Source: Phaseolus vulgaris
Lineage: Eukaryota > Streptophyta > Magnoliopsida > Fabales > Fabaceae
Length of the DNA: 64,000 nt
Direction: 5' to 3'
Assembly (NCBI RefSeq): GCF_000499845.2
Contig: NC_023750.2
Location: forward strand, 1,225,590 to 1,289,589
Part shown: in pieces, positions 20,301 through 30,688 of the stretch
Layout of the letters: every line of letters begins with the position of its first letter
Numbering within the stretch: the stretch's first letter is position 1
Translations under genes and position numbers: made by a program
Notes under the pieces: generated by a model
Told to the model about the DNA's origin: nothing
What the model saw: only the letters and a program-made list of their open reading frames with translations
Database searches by the model: none

Positions 20301-22837
20301 CTACGAGACATGGGAAGGGAAATTATTCGTTCAAAATCACCAATGGAGCTTGAGGAGCGTAGCAGGTTATGGTTTCACGACGATGTGCTTGATGTGTTAT
20401 CAAAAGAAACTGTAAGACCTTCATTTATTATTTTAGTATTTAAAATATATAAAGCTCATGGAAATATACACATTTATGAGTTGGTTATTAGCATTTATTT
20501 GTTTAATTGATTGTCACAAGAATTATAAAAATTACTTTGGTTGTGAATTGTTTGTTTCCTCTTAGCTTCTAGAATAAATGAGATTTTTTTTTCTCAGGGT
20601 TTTAAAGCTATGCATATTTTACCGTTCCTTTTTTCTGTGATAGGGAACAAAGTTTATTGAGGGATTGACTTTGAAGTTACCAATAAGTAATACAAAATCT
20701 CTAAGAACTAAAGCTTTTATGAACATGAAGAAACTCAGGTTGCTGCAACTTTCTGGTGTAGAACTTGTTGGAGATTTTGAATATCTTTCCAAAGACCTTA
20801 GATGGCTTTGTTGGCATGGATTTCCTCTAGCCTTCATGCCAAAAAGCTTTTATCAAGGAAATATAGTCTCTATTGAGTTAGAAAACAGTAAGATTACAAT
20901 GATGTGGAAGGAGGCTCAGGTATTAATTTAGTTTTTTTATGAATTTTCTTTTAATTTTTCTGTGTTTTGTCTTTTCATGTTAAATTGTGGATTATAGGAT
21001 TTCTTATAGCTAAATTGTTATCATTGACATCACTACAAAAATGGCATATAACTATATATTTAACTTCCCACTTCACTGTTCATGACATTTTAATTGCTTT
21101 CATTTATTTTGTTGTTTTTTATCTATTTTTTCTCTATTGTATTTCTTTTCTTGTAGCTGATGGAGAAGTTAAAAATTCTCAATCTTAGCCATTCTCATTA
21201 TTTAACAAAGACTCCAGACTTTCTGAATTTGCCTAATCTTGAAAAGCTGGTACTCATGGACTGTCCAAGGCTGTCTGAAGTTTCATATACCATTGGTAAT
21301 CTCACCAAAGTTCTACTAATAAATTTTCAAGATTGTATTGGCCTTCGTAACCTTCCAAGAAGTATCTATAAGTTGAAATCTCTTAAAACACTCATTCTCT
21401 CTGGATGTTTAAAGATTGACGAGTTGGAAGAGAGCTTAGAACAGATGGAGTCTTTGACAACCCTTATTGCAGATAAGACTGGTATTACAAGGGTGCCCTT
21501 TTCAGTAGTTAGATCAAAAAGTATTGGATATATTTCATTATGTGGTTATGAAGGATTCTCACGCGATGTATTTTCCTCTATCATTTGGTCTTGGATGTCA
21601 CCAGTAAATAGTCTCTCTTCCCGTGTTCAAACATTCGTGGACATGTCTTCTCTTGTTTCTTTAGATGTACAAAAAAGCAGTTCCAATCAGCTATCATATC
21701 TCTCTGAGGAGCTTCCAAAGCTTCAAAGTCTTTGGATTGAGTGTGGCTCAGACCTTCAACTTTCTCGAGATACATCAAGTATTTTGGATGCTTTATATGC
21801 GACAAATTCTGAAGAATCGGAGTCATCTGGAACCACATCACAAATGCAGAATGTATTTACATTAATTGAATGCAACTCAAGTTCAAAACGTTTTGAGAAA
21901 ACACTTTTAATTCAAATGGGAACAAGTTGGGAAATCACACATATTCTGAAACAGAGAATTTTACAGGTTCCCCTCTCTCTCTCTCAAATGCATCTAATTG
22001 TATTCTGGTTTGAAAATTTACTTATTTTTTGGCAGCTGAATTATTTTTAATACATCAATTCTATCTGCAAGTGTCTTTTGAACAATTTACTTCTTTCGTG
22101 CAAGCTATCATCATTTAGAATACTTTTTGGAAAAAGATCAGAATATTAATTCATGGTAAAATGCGTTTATATCTTGTTATATCATGAATTGTTGAATTTA
22201 TTATAAGGTGGTATTAATGAATGAATTGATAAACTTTGATAAACTTTCAGCATATACATCTTTACTTTTACAGAATATGACTACAAGTGAGGGCGGTGAT
22301 TGTTTGCTCCCTGGCAATTGTTATCCAGATTGGTTAACCTTCAGCAGCAAAGGTTCTTCTGTGACTTTTGAAATCCCTCGAGTGAATGGGCGTAACTTGA
22401 AGACAATGATGTGTCATACCCATTATTCTTCCTCTGAAAATATAACTTCAGATGGGCTAAAAAATTTGTTGGTGATAAATCACACAAAGACCACCATTCA
22501 GCTTTACAAGAGAAATGCATTAGCGTCGTTTGAAGATGAGGAGTGGCAGAGGGTACTATCAAACATTGAGCCTGGAAACAAGGTGCAAATTGTTGTTGTT
22601 TTCTGGAGCGGATTAACTGTTAACAAGACCACAATTTATCTTATATATGAGGGAATTGATGAAAAAGACCATGCACCAAATCTGAATGTTCCCAGTGATG
22701 AATCTTCTCCTCGAGTGGAATCCATGGAGGACTTGAGGGGTGTTTCCGTTAAAAGCTTAACTAAAAGCTTATTGAATAAACTCTCATCATGTACATACTG
22801 TTGTAAATTAAAATTGGAAAAGAAAAATAAAGGTTAA
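11342..22837 (+). CDS. TIR-NBS-LRR immune receptor with expanded TIR-NBS linker
   Basis: Exons: 11342-11913, 12020-12112, 12200-12286, 12393-12494, 17245-17343, 17551-17640, 17759-17932, 18253-18360, 18440-18538, 19307-20411, 20644-20919, 21157-21966, 22274-22837. All junctions are GT-AG and in frame, giving 1392 residues. The TIR domain (about 24-185) starts Y-E-V-F-L-S-F-R-G-E-D-T-R and has the W-C-L-K-E-L segment carrying the catalytic Glu of NADase TIRs. The NB-ARC exon has the P-loop G-M-G-G-I-G-K-T-T (about 532-540), kinase-2 L-L-I-L-D-D-V, G-S-G-S-R-I-I-I-T-T, G-L-P-L-A-L and M-H-D. LRRs follow, then a post-LRR domain opening C-L-L-P-G-N-C-Y-P-D-W. By family, it senses pathogen effectors and signals through TIR enzyme products. 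Unusual points are eight extra linker exons and a 4.7-kb copia mosaic in one intron. Reading through the first donor yields a TIR-only 225-residue frame. The gene looks intact, but expression is unknown. Confidence 0.85.
11783..11896 (+). repeat. 57-bp in-frame tandem duplication in TIR exon
   Basis: Two adjacent 57-bp copies (11783-11839, 11840-11896) each encode 19 residues built on E-E-K-V-L-D-W-K-Q-x-W-R-T-x-L-G-E-T. They differ at a few bases. This is the same W-R-x-x-L-x-E segment that is amplified downstream as separate mini-exons, so the linker module has been duplicated inside an exon as well as exon by exon. Confidence 0.9.
12020..12112 (+). other. TNL linker mini-exon 1 (93 nt)
   Basis: Acceptor TTTGTAG, donor AC|GTAATAG, phase 2 on both sides. 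It encodes 31 residues with core N-W-K-E-E-L-A-E-A-A-Q-I-S-G. It is close to the presumed ancestral end of the TIR exon. The preceding intron (106 bp) keeps the unit-intron features ACATTGTCTCTAA and ATTCATAACATG. Confidence 0.75.
12200..12286 (+). other. TNL linker mini-exon 2 (87 nt)
   Basis: Acceptor GTATCAAG, donor ATTAG|GTGTGT, phase 2 on both sides. It encodes 29 residues. The core is degraded to H-W-M-N-G-L-R-T-G-V-E-I-P, the most diverged of the open units. The GTAATTGAAACA block characteristic of these introns lies about 18 bp after the donor, so the splice site appears to have shifted upstream. Confidence 0.6.
12393..12494 (+). other. TNL linker mini-exon 3 (102 nt)
   Basis: Acceptor GAACTAG, donor CACG|GTAATTG, phase 2 on both sides. 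It encodes 34 residues with core Q-W-R-E-V-F-C-E-P-V-S-I-S-E. The intron that follows is the one enlarged by the copia mosaic. Confidence 0.75.
12536..12925 (-). mobile_element. Copia 3' LTR (minus-strand element)
   Basis: On the minus strand the LTR starts TGTTAGATGTATTACATAG at 12925 directly after a polypurine tract ACGGGAGG, and ends near 12536, where TNL intron sequence (TTAACATTG) resumes. It contains a TATATATAAG-type box. Its start differs from that of the plus-strand LTR at 16987-17212, so the two ends of the mosaic come from different families. Confidence 0.7.
12926..15034 (-). mobile_element. Decayed Ty1/copia pol (integrase, RT, RNase H), minus strand
   Basis: Read on the minus strand from about 15034 to 14530 there is an integrase core with frameshifts and stops (C-G-A-C-V-R-G-R-S-H-H, D-V-W-G-P-S-P-V-P). 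From 14130 to 13624 there is the start of reverse transcriptase (C-K-A-R-L-V-A-K-G-F-N-Q-T-E-G, then F-S-P-V-V-K). From about 13207 to 12938 there is a broken RNase H. The order is normal for copia and runs into the LTR at 12925. No gag or 5' LTR is present. A TRIM fragment sits between integrase and RT. Confidence 0.8.
14175..14440 (+). mobile_element. TRIM-type LTR fragment nested in copia
   Basis: It starts TGTTGGAAATCCCACATCGA, has ATATAAGTGGGTGCAAACCT and GAGCCGGTTTTATGGGG, and is followed at 14295-14307 by TGGTATTAGAGCC, a near-perfect initiator-Met tRNA primer site. Non-coding internal sequence runs on to a purine-rich GAGGAGGGTGTG near 14430, after which copia resumes. The 3' LTR is missing. 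A second copy of the LTR lies at 34083-34201 on the other strand. Confidence 0.75.
15035..15985 (-). mobile_element. Inverted copia segment: integrase C-terminus to RT start
   Basis: On the minus strand the block opens with Q-Q-N-G-V-V-E-R-K-N-R-H and R-F-W-G-D-V-V-L-S-A-C-Y (integrase core end), passes a long linker, and reaches an RT-start block (N-N-E-T-W-D-L-V-P-L) near 15080, stopping at about 15035. What follows leftwards is the integrase start of another copy, so this segment does not belong to the minus-strand element. It would be collinear with the plus-strand element on its right if inverted, apart from missing mid-RT. Confidence 0.6.
15986..17212 (+). mobile_element. Copia 3' half: RT catalytic block, RNase H, 3' LTR
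   Basis: The frame opens inside RT (G-K-L-T-L-L-L-V-Y-V-D-D-M-I), with the YVDD catalytic motif, then continues with stops and frameshifts to a well preserved RNase H (W-R-S-K-K-Q-N-V-V-A-R-S-S-A-E-A-E) at 16570-16815. A polypurine tract GAGGGAGAG precedes an LTR starting TGTTGCATAATTAGG at 16987 and ending about 17212. TNL intron sequence resumes with TTTATGAAATT. The 5' half is missing, as is any clear target duplication across the whole mosaic. Confidence 0.8.
17245..17343 (+). other. TNL linker mini-exon 4 (99 nt)
   Basis: Acceptor AATGCAG, donor CTG|GTAATTG, phase 2 on both sides. It encodes 33 residues with core H-C-R-E-A-L-F-E-A-A-G-I-S-G-G-A-V-L-N-S. The end V-L-N-S is what the last residues of the TIR exon should look like before N-E-S-E-A-V-K of the NB-ARC exon, so it is close to the ancestral form. 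Confidence 0.75.
17431..17530 (+). pseudogene. Dead linker unit carrying a 38-bp copia patch
   Basis: A normal unit start (CGGAGAAATGGAGAT after ATCTATGAAG) is followed not by exon sequence but by 17442-17479, identical to 16022-16059 of the copia reverse transcriptase. The unit intron then resumes (TTGAAATAGTTTGTGCTTTC). Entering at the normal acceptor meets TGA within eight codons, and the exon body is gone, so this unit should be skipped. Confidence 0.8.
17551..17640 (+). other. TNL linker mini-exon 5 (90 nt)
   Basis: Acceptor GTAACAAG, donor TCCAG|GTAATTG, phase 2 on both sides. It encodes 30 residues with core H-W-R-D-K-L-F-E-A-S-G-I-S-G. Confidence 0.75.
17759..17932 (+). other. TNL linker mini-exon 6 (174 nt) with internal minisatellite
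   Basis: Acceptor CAAGTAG, donor TCCAG|GTAAGAG, phase 2 on both sides. It encodes 58 residues. The core S-W-R-Q-E-L-Y-D-A-L is followed by four seven-residue repeats before the exon ends. It is almost twice the usual unit size yet stays in frame. Confidence 0.75.
17829..17912 (+). repeat. 21-bp coding minisatellite, four copies
   Basis: Four adjacent 21-bp units start at 17829, 17850, 17871 and 17892. Each encodes G-A/S-V-D-N-S-A/T. The period is seven codons, so copy-number change keeps the TNL frame. Units differ by single bases. Confidence 0.9.
18253..18360 (+). other. TNL linker mini-exon 7 (108 nt)
   Basis: Acceptor TATAGAAG, donor TACAG|GTAATGA, phase 2 on both sides. It encodes 36 residues with core H-W-R-M-A-L-C-E-A-V-A-I-S. 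The preceding 320-bp intron holds about 200 bp of unrelated sequence (roughly 17945-18165), probably an insertion, before unit-type intron sequence resumes. Confidence 0.7.
18440..18538 (+). other. TNL linker mini-exon 8 (99 nt)
   Basis: Acceptor GTATGAAG, donor TCTGG|GTAATGA, phase 2 on both sides. It encodes 33 residues with core H-A-G-D-T-L-C-E-A-A-G-I-S-G-V-V-I-L-N-S. The following 768-bp intron to the NB-ARC exon holds only AT-rich sequence. Confidence 0.75.
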
Positions 22838-23930
22838 AGAGGATGGTGAATGGATGTAAGGTTAAAGTTGTTTATTATGGTGACTGCAAGCAAACCTTCT
22901 ATTGGTGCTACTTTTTTGTTCAGTCATGTTGAAAGCAGATGCTATGCTCTGCACAGGACCTTGATCATTTGTCCACAAATTTGCACTAGTCTTTTATTTA
23001 TTTTTGTGCTTTATTTTGTTAAAATACATATTATAATATTTTGAAATGTTAAATTTTGGCTTTGTTTAAATATTAGGAGAGTCCAATTTCATGATTTTAA
23101 ATTGGTAAGTTCTTCTTACACCCAATCTTTCTGAACACACTACACTTTTAAATTTCTGGAAATATCTTTCATTCTAGAAATGAAAATCTGAAATTGGAAA
23201 TAATACATTTCAGAAAAGGAGATGCTGAGGAGATTATTGTGTTTTGAATAAAAATTCAGAATAGAATTCAAAAATCAAAATCTCATTCTGAAAATATAAT
23301 TCTGCAATACAAAAAATTTGTTTTGGAAAAAATAATCCGAAAACATATTGCTTTTGTTGGACTGATAAGAGATAGGGCAATTACGCATTCTTTGTTTCTT
23401 CTTGTACCTCTATAATTTTTTAAGACCGTAGGGAAATTACTTTGTAGCCAATGGTCTTCTTTCAACTTCTTTGTGCAATCGACCATACTCTCTCAAAAAA
23501 TAGAAATGATTTTCAAAAGATGTAAATTGATTTTGCACACATGGTTTTGAAAACAAGAGTGATATTTATAGAATTCTAATCTAAGTTATTTTAATTAATT
23601 AAACCTCTTTAGTCAATTATAACAAAGTCTAAGTTTTAACAAATTAAAGCTTCATTTTAGTATGTTAAAATCATTTGTAAGTAATTTTAATTGATTAATT
23701 TGTTATTTAATAAATTAAAACAAAGAATTTAAAAAAACAAATGAAATCTTCAAAAGACAAATTAAATTTTTAAAACACATATGAAGTCTTCAAAGACATA
23801 ATGTCTTTAAATGACAAATGAAAACTTCAAAGATTGACGAAGTCTTCAAAGTCAGACAAAGTCTTTAAGACAAATGAAGTCCTTAAATGAATTTGAGAGA
23901 ACTTTCTAAATGCAGTACTAGATCAAATGA
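22838..23930. other. 3' flank of the TNL gene
   Basis: AT-rich. Around 23110-23480 there is a degenerate stretch with TTCTTCTTACACCCAAT and several TTCTGGAA/TTCCAGAA-like dyads, resembling a worn copy of the Mutator-type MITEs elsewhere in the window. I see no gene. Confidence 0.4.
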
Positions 23931-26640
23931 AGATAAAAAAAACTTACAATACACATCCTATAAAGTACAAACCATACAATAAGAGTTTAGATCTTCACAC
24001 ATAACATTTGATCTTAGTTTTGTTGAGTTAGTAGATGAAAGAATACCCAATCAAATGATCTCATGATTCAACATTTATATGTTTTGACAATATGTATTGT
24101 AATATACGAAGCTCGCTCATGTACATAACTAGTAGAAACTATATATCAGACGATCATGAGAGCCAAACAAATCTATGAACAAATAGACTCTACGCATAAC
24201 ATATCGGACAATACATGTTGTGAAGATTTTATATGATAGACACTGCTAGACATTGCTCGAAGAACAAGAATTGTCAAAAGGATTAACATATCAGACGATG
24301 CAAAGAATACAGGTGCTAGACTATATAGTGAATGCACACTAAATGATATATTGGAAACACTATATAGTGAATGCACACTAAATGATATAATGGAAACACT
24401 ATATAGTGAATGCACACTAAATGATATATTGGAAAGGAAGAAGAGGATGTTACACAAAATTTTAAGACTATATCAAATACTATATCCATCACAGAGGACT
24501 TTAGGGAACAAATGATATAATCAAAGTCTACATCATCTAATGAAGATGAACAAGAATCACTAGACGTTCAACCAAAGAGGGCTGCTAGATGATGATGAGA
24601 GTGAACACTGTCTTCACAGAAAGCATCAGACAATGTCAAGCATATGAGTTGGACAATGCTCAAGCATATAGGAGATATACAAAGGTCTCACAAAGCGTGG
24701 TAGACGATGTCTACAGAAAAACTCAATGAACCTAGCTCATTACAGTGTTAAAGAAAGCTAACAAAATCGACAGACAATAAAAGCTCAACAACGTGTTAGA
24801 CGATAATCAAGTCAACATGACAGACGATGATACGTGTTGGAAAATCGTCTGACGACGAAGTTTCCAAACTTAATATTTCCATTCTATATATGTTCAAATG
24901 TTTTTTATACTCTTTTTGAGAATTCATTGAAAACAGATTAAATTAAAACGAACAATTGGAACCAAGAATAGAATATGCTGGCAAAATTAATTTGAAATAC
25001 AATGCTTAAAATGATCTGCAAGATTATGAACAAATCTCGCTCATCAGGTTCATTGTTTTCTCGTTAGACGCAAAAAATGAAAATTTAGCTTTTATCTTTA
25101 CTCGCGTCTTTAAGTCTCTTTAATAATATTTGGGAAGAAAATAAGTATTAGTGAACATTACAATTTATAATTTAATTCATGAGTATCATTGAAATAATAT
25201 CTACGAATTATTGAGACTTTATTTTCTCAGTTTTTTTCATGTTTAATGCACTTTCAAATACATTTCAAGTTAATATTAAATCAGAACATTGTAACCTAAT
25301 TATATTTAACTTGTATATTATTTCAAAAAAACATATTTTGAAAATTCTTCGATATAGAAAATTATGCTTTGTTTTTTGAATACTTTATAGTGAAATATTC
25401 ATTAGAAAACTTTTCAATAAGTCTTGAATCTAATTCTAATTGCACAACTATATTCGAAAACTTTTTATAATCAATGTGGAATTTTTTTCCATTCACAAAA
25501 CATTAAAGCACAAGGTATTTGAGATTTTCATATTTCTATATTACGCTCTCAAATACGAAAAATTTCCCAAATAATGTAACCAATAATATTATTTGAAAAT
25601 AATATTTTCTATGATTAAGAAAAGTCAAATAAGATTGGAAAATATAAGAGTAGTGTCATAAAACATTATGAGAATGTAAAGATTAAGTATGGACACTTTC
25701 CTAATGTGTGCAATCTTCAGTGTGCGTTTGATGACTTGATAATAAGTGCTTCAATATCACATGCCTTGTGTTATTACTCAAGGGGTTGATCTGATGAGAT
25801 CTTTTGATGAGTTTGTGAGCACTAGGATCATCTGATAAGATCTTTTCAACTACTTCATCTGAATCTTCTTATTGGTATAGTTTGTCGTAGTTTTTCGACA
25901 TCGTTTGACCAATTTCATGTTATTGTCTCATGCGAGACTTTCCTTAAATGTTATCTTTATAAACTCTTGGGCATTTGTGCAATATTAAGACCAAACCATG
26001 GTTGTTTGATTGTCTTTCGTTATAAGCATGTGTCATTATTTGTCTAATAGTCTTTTACTATGTGTATCGTCTGATACATTGACGTTAATGGGTCTTGCTC
26101 ATCTTCTCTATTGTTTTTATTTTTCTAAACTTATGTTGCACATGATTGAGCTTTATTATATACCATAACACATTTTATAGTGTTTATTATCATCAAAATA
26201 TATAGACGCTGATATCATGAAGTCGTCTGATGAATATTGATCATCTGCTGACTTAACATAGTAAAGGTTGAGTTTATGGCATAAGAGACTTGGCTTGTAA
26301 CTTTCTCCAAGGACTTTCCTATCTTCCTTAGCCCTCATTTCTTGCTTCTTACTTTGATTATTCTAATCATTTGGTTGAAAATGAACAACTTCTTCAGGAA
26401 GTTCAACAAACAAATTGATGCAATGGTGCCTTGAGTTTGACCATGGATGCAATGGAGGCAGCGAAATACTTGTAAAGTTGTGGAGGAAGCTCCGAAATGG
26501 TATGGAGTTTAGAGAGTGAAATGGCAGTTTTCTAGGTTCTAGGGGTCAAAGAAAAGGTTAGGCCAACTTGCTTGAGTTATAGTATGCAAGAGAGGATCAT
26601 AGAAAGAGACTAGATGTGCTGAGAGTTTCAGAAAAAAAAA
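23931..26640. other. Degenerate repeat region with CAGACGAT motifs
   Basis: The motif CAGACGAT (or near matches) recurs on the plus strand between 24140 and 24830 and its complement ATCGTCTG/GTCGTCTG between 25890 and 26250, with plain AT-rich DNA between. This suggests two related blocks in opposite orientation, perhaps remnants of one transposon family. No protein domain is visible. Confidence 0.4.
24321..24434. repeat. 39-bp minisatellite, about three copies
   Basis: CTATATAGTGAATGCACACT begins at 24321, 24360 and 24399. The third unit is nearly complete. Units differ at one or two bases (TATAT/TATAA). The open frame on the minus strand through it (24173-24457) is only a consequence of the 39-bp period. 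Confidence 0.9.
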
Positions 26641-27069
26641 TAAAAAATAATATATCATTCAAGTCTAAAGTGCTACAAGGCAAGCACATTTATTTATAGT
26701 GCTAAGAGTCTCCTGAGATGACTATTGAAGTTCTAAAAATCCTCTCCATTCATAGCATGTCATGTGACAATCCTAAGTGCAAGAAACTCTCCATTCATGA
26801 GTTTACACATGGCATCAAATGATTAGAGACTCCTTTGCATAAGGCACCTTACTTATTCTCTTAAAGAGCTTGAAGAGTTCTATCTTGCAAGGAGGAAGCT
26901 CCATGTTGGGTGCCCTGTTGGAGAAATTGGGCTTCCTTTTAAGAGTTTCTAAAATGTGGACTCAAGACCCAACATTCCTATACTAAATTGGCTTAGAATA
27001 CAAAGTCAGAAAATACTTTTATACTATTTACAAATTTATACAAGGCTACAAATATGATGGCTTGGCAGT

Positions 27070-27958
27070 GAAGATGGTTCTCCATCACAAATGAAATAAC
27101 TCAATTGTTAAATCAAAGGATTGCACAGTTGGAGGACCCAATCAGGCTCATACAACAACAACTTGTCATGGTGATGGACTGACAACATGTTGATGCTTCA
27201 ACCGGTACAAGTCAATTCCACCACCATTATGCTAAAGACCGTGACCATGACCCCTTCTACGAAGTTGATCCTAAAATGTAAATTTCATTATTTCATATAA
27301 TGTATTAAATGTTCTATTTATTGAAATGATTTGCATTGTTTTCACAAGCTATTTTTATGGATGATATCAGTGTTCATTACAATGCATGAGAGACTTCTCT
27401 TGTATATTCTAATATTTTTATTTTTATTTTCATACATTTTTATATTTTTTACTTTGAATTGGTTTTTTTTATACATAAATGTACTTTTATTACAATTAAT
27501 ATTTTTAATTCAATTGAATTTTGACGGAGGATTGATCCATTAATACTAGATGGTTTCAAATAGAAAATTGAATTCTTTGAAATTGAAAATTGATGGGTTG
27601 AAATTGAAATTTTGATGATTTAAATGTTTTTATAAATTAGGTGTCCATTGGTTTGTTCCAAATTACAATATTTTTTTAATAATTTTATTTAGCATCGACT
27701 TAAGTGTGGGACAAACCCATTGTAATTTTTTTTTTCGTTTACATTGGCTCGATAAATACAAAATATTATAATATTTAATGTCTCTTTAACATGGGTTAGG
27801 TCGACATTACGTGCATCGATTTTTCACGCCGACACTACACTCGATAGCTTTCACACTTTTAGCATCCGTTAAATGGCCAACACATTGCCCATACATAAGC
27901 ATCGACTCTTATATGTGTCTGTGATTTACTAACTCTAGTTTATTATTTTATTGTAGTG
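27070..27958 (+). mobile_element. CACTA transposon 3' remnant
   Basis: At about 27100-27280 there is a coiled-coil segment (T-Q-L-L-N-Q-R-I-A-Q-L-E, then Gln-rich) typical of the C-terminus of plant En/Spm transposases, broken by a stop. After a long AT-rich tail and a zone of GTCGACATTACG and CATCGACT-type subterminal repeats, the sequence ends TTGTAGTG at 27958, the expected CACTA 3' terminus. The 5' part is missing. Confidence 0.55.
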
Positions 27959-28583
27959 CATATTTCAAATTCTTTAGTTCTTTCAATATTCAACCCTATT
28001 GTTTGATGACAATATGTTGTTTATACAACATCTTAAGGTAAATCCAAATATTTTGGTAGTTAAATTTTATGTTTATTTTATTTATAATATTACTTAAAAT
28101 AAAGACTTTAGTTATTAAATTGCTTTGTTTTTTTAGGAAATGATCAAATATATTATGCTGGTTTATTATAACTATTATTTTTTGTCTACATATTTTGTAT
28201 TAATTGCAAAACAAACAATGTATTTAAAGAAATATCATATTCTAAGTTTGTTATGATCATAACCCATATTGAATATGAAGGTTTCAATGTCAATAATACC
28301 CGTTACAAACAAATAAAACTACATCATTTCTAGAACCCGTGTGAATAAAATGGCCCTTTTTATATTATATTGGTTAGATAAATGACATTATTTGATAAAA
28401 AAACAATCTAAAAGATTGTCTTTGAACCGTACACATAATTAAAGAAAGAACTGAATGATACAACGATTATTATAAAAAATAAAACTCTACACTTTTGACT
28501 CTTTTATTAACTTTAGATGCAAAACGAATCTCGTTTATTTTGTTCAACATAGTATGAACATTGCTTTAATCTTCAAAGAATCC

Positions 28584-30647
28584 TTATCTAATCAAAGGCA
28601 TGAGGAAGTATGCCACGTACAATAGCTGCAATAACAAACCAAACATCAATACAAAGGAAAATTCGACAATCATTATAATAATATAATAATATTTTAAATT
28701 AAATATGATTAAAATATTAGTTTATTGGATGTGATGTGTATGTTTTATATCAGCATGTTCCACGCTGCATAAAAGAAACACAAGAATATAGAAAAAATAT
28801 AAAATGTCCTAATTTGGTGATGTTGAATTTTTTCACACCATGAAGTAAGTATCTTAGATTATTACCTTCCAAATGAGCATGTAGTAGGATCTTATGGAAG
28901 CTTTGTCACTCAAATCTACAAATTTGGCATTGTGCCAGAGAATTGAACCAAGAACAGCATGTCCCACAACCTAAAAGTTTGACATCCAAACAAATTTCAA
29001 GTTATTGTAAAATAATAAATCTACACTTGTAAGCAATATCGAACATCTAAAGATTCAATGTTCAAAGAAACTGTTCATAGAGATTTTCATGGTTAAGTGT
29101 CTATCTCTATTATAATGAATGTATTATAATAAATATATTATAGTGAATATATGAAATCACTACACAAAAATCATTAAATAAAAACCAATTTATAGAGACC
29201 AAAATAATTACTTGTAATAGTAACTAAATTAGAGACCATTTTGGAAACTAAAACAAAAATTGGTTTCTAAATTAGTTAAATAGTTTTTAAATTGGTATCT
29301 AATTAGCAATCAAGGCTTTAGAGACTAAATTTAGAAATTAAATAATTGGTAGTTAAAACCTTGGTTGCTAATTAGATACCAATTTAGAAACTATTTAACA
29401 ATAATAGAAATTAATTTAGAAACCAATTTTTGTTTTAGTTTCTAAAATGGTCTCTAATTTAATTAATATTACAACTAATTATTTTAATTTTTAAAAAATT
29501 GGTTTTCATTCGATGATTTTCTTGTAGTGAATGTAAAAATTATAGTTTGTAAAATCACATATGCATTATTGTTTATTACTGTACACCATTGATTTTACAC
29601 TTCAATGCAAACTTTTGGTTTATTTTCTTAACAAATAATATAACTTGTTTATGATAATTTTTCCTATTAGAATTACTAATCTAAAGATTCGTTTTTGTAA
29701 AAATGGGAGAGAAGTGAATATTTTAATAATATAATGTTATTAATAATGATGTGAAAAATGTATGACCAAAGATAATAGTTTAAGAAAGATTCATCACACT
29801 CATAATTACATGTATTATGAAACTGTTGTTCTCTTATTATTTAATTATTGTTTTGCTATTCATTAGAACACAGATTAGATTGTAGGTTATAGGTTATGTT
29901 AATAAATTTTTTATAAAAATTGAAACATTAATTTATTTATTATTTGTGAATAAAAAAACACTAATTACATGTGAAAAAGTATATTACCGTGATAAGTTTA
30001 GCCCAAAGGAAAGGAGATGATAGTCCTGCTATAATGGCAACTCCAAAAGCAGATTCCAAAAGGGAAATACAGATCCAGAAAACCTAATTAAGGAAGATTA
30101 GTTAGAAATATCATTAAAAAAATTATTAAATAAAAAATATAAATTTTATCATATGTTTTATTAAATACAAGAAACATATATATCATCTTTAAATTTAATT
30201 AATATTTAATAATTTTCTTGTATATAATATTACGCAACTTACTCACTTCATCATATGTTTGATTAAAGAAAAAACATACCTTCTTTTGACCTAAACGTGT
30301 TGAAAAAGATTGGATGCCAAATGCTTTATCTCCTTCAATATCAGGTATATCCTGTATAAAATCAAATAAACATTCTCAGTTTTGATATTCAACACTAAAT
30401 TATTTTAGATTATAACTGTTACAAATAAAAAAAATAAAAAATTTAAAAATGTGTGTTTTGATAAAGAATAGAGCTTTACCTTGAAGAGTGCTATACCCAG
30501 TGAGTATATGGTCGTGAATGCAACAAAAAACATCAATGGCTTAGGAAACCCAACTGCTCTCTTCAACACAAAAGTCTGCAAAATTTCACACAAATCATTA
30601 GTTCTCGACACCAACTCTAAACCCTAAACCCTGATACAATATGGATA

Positions 30648-30688
<41 letters not shown>

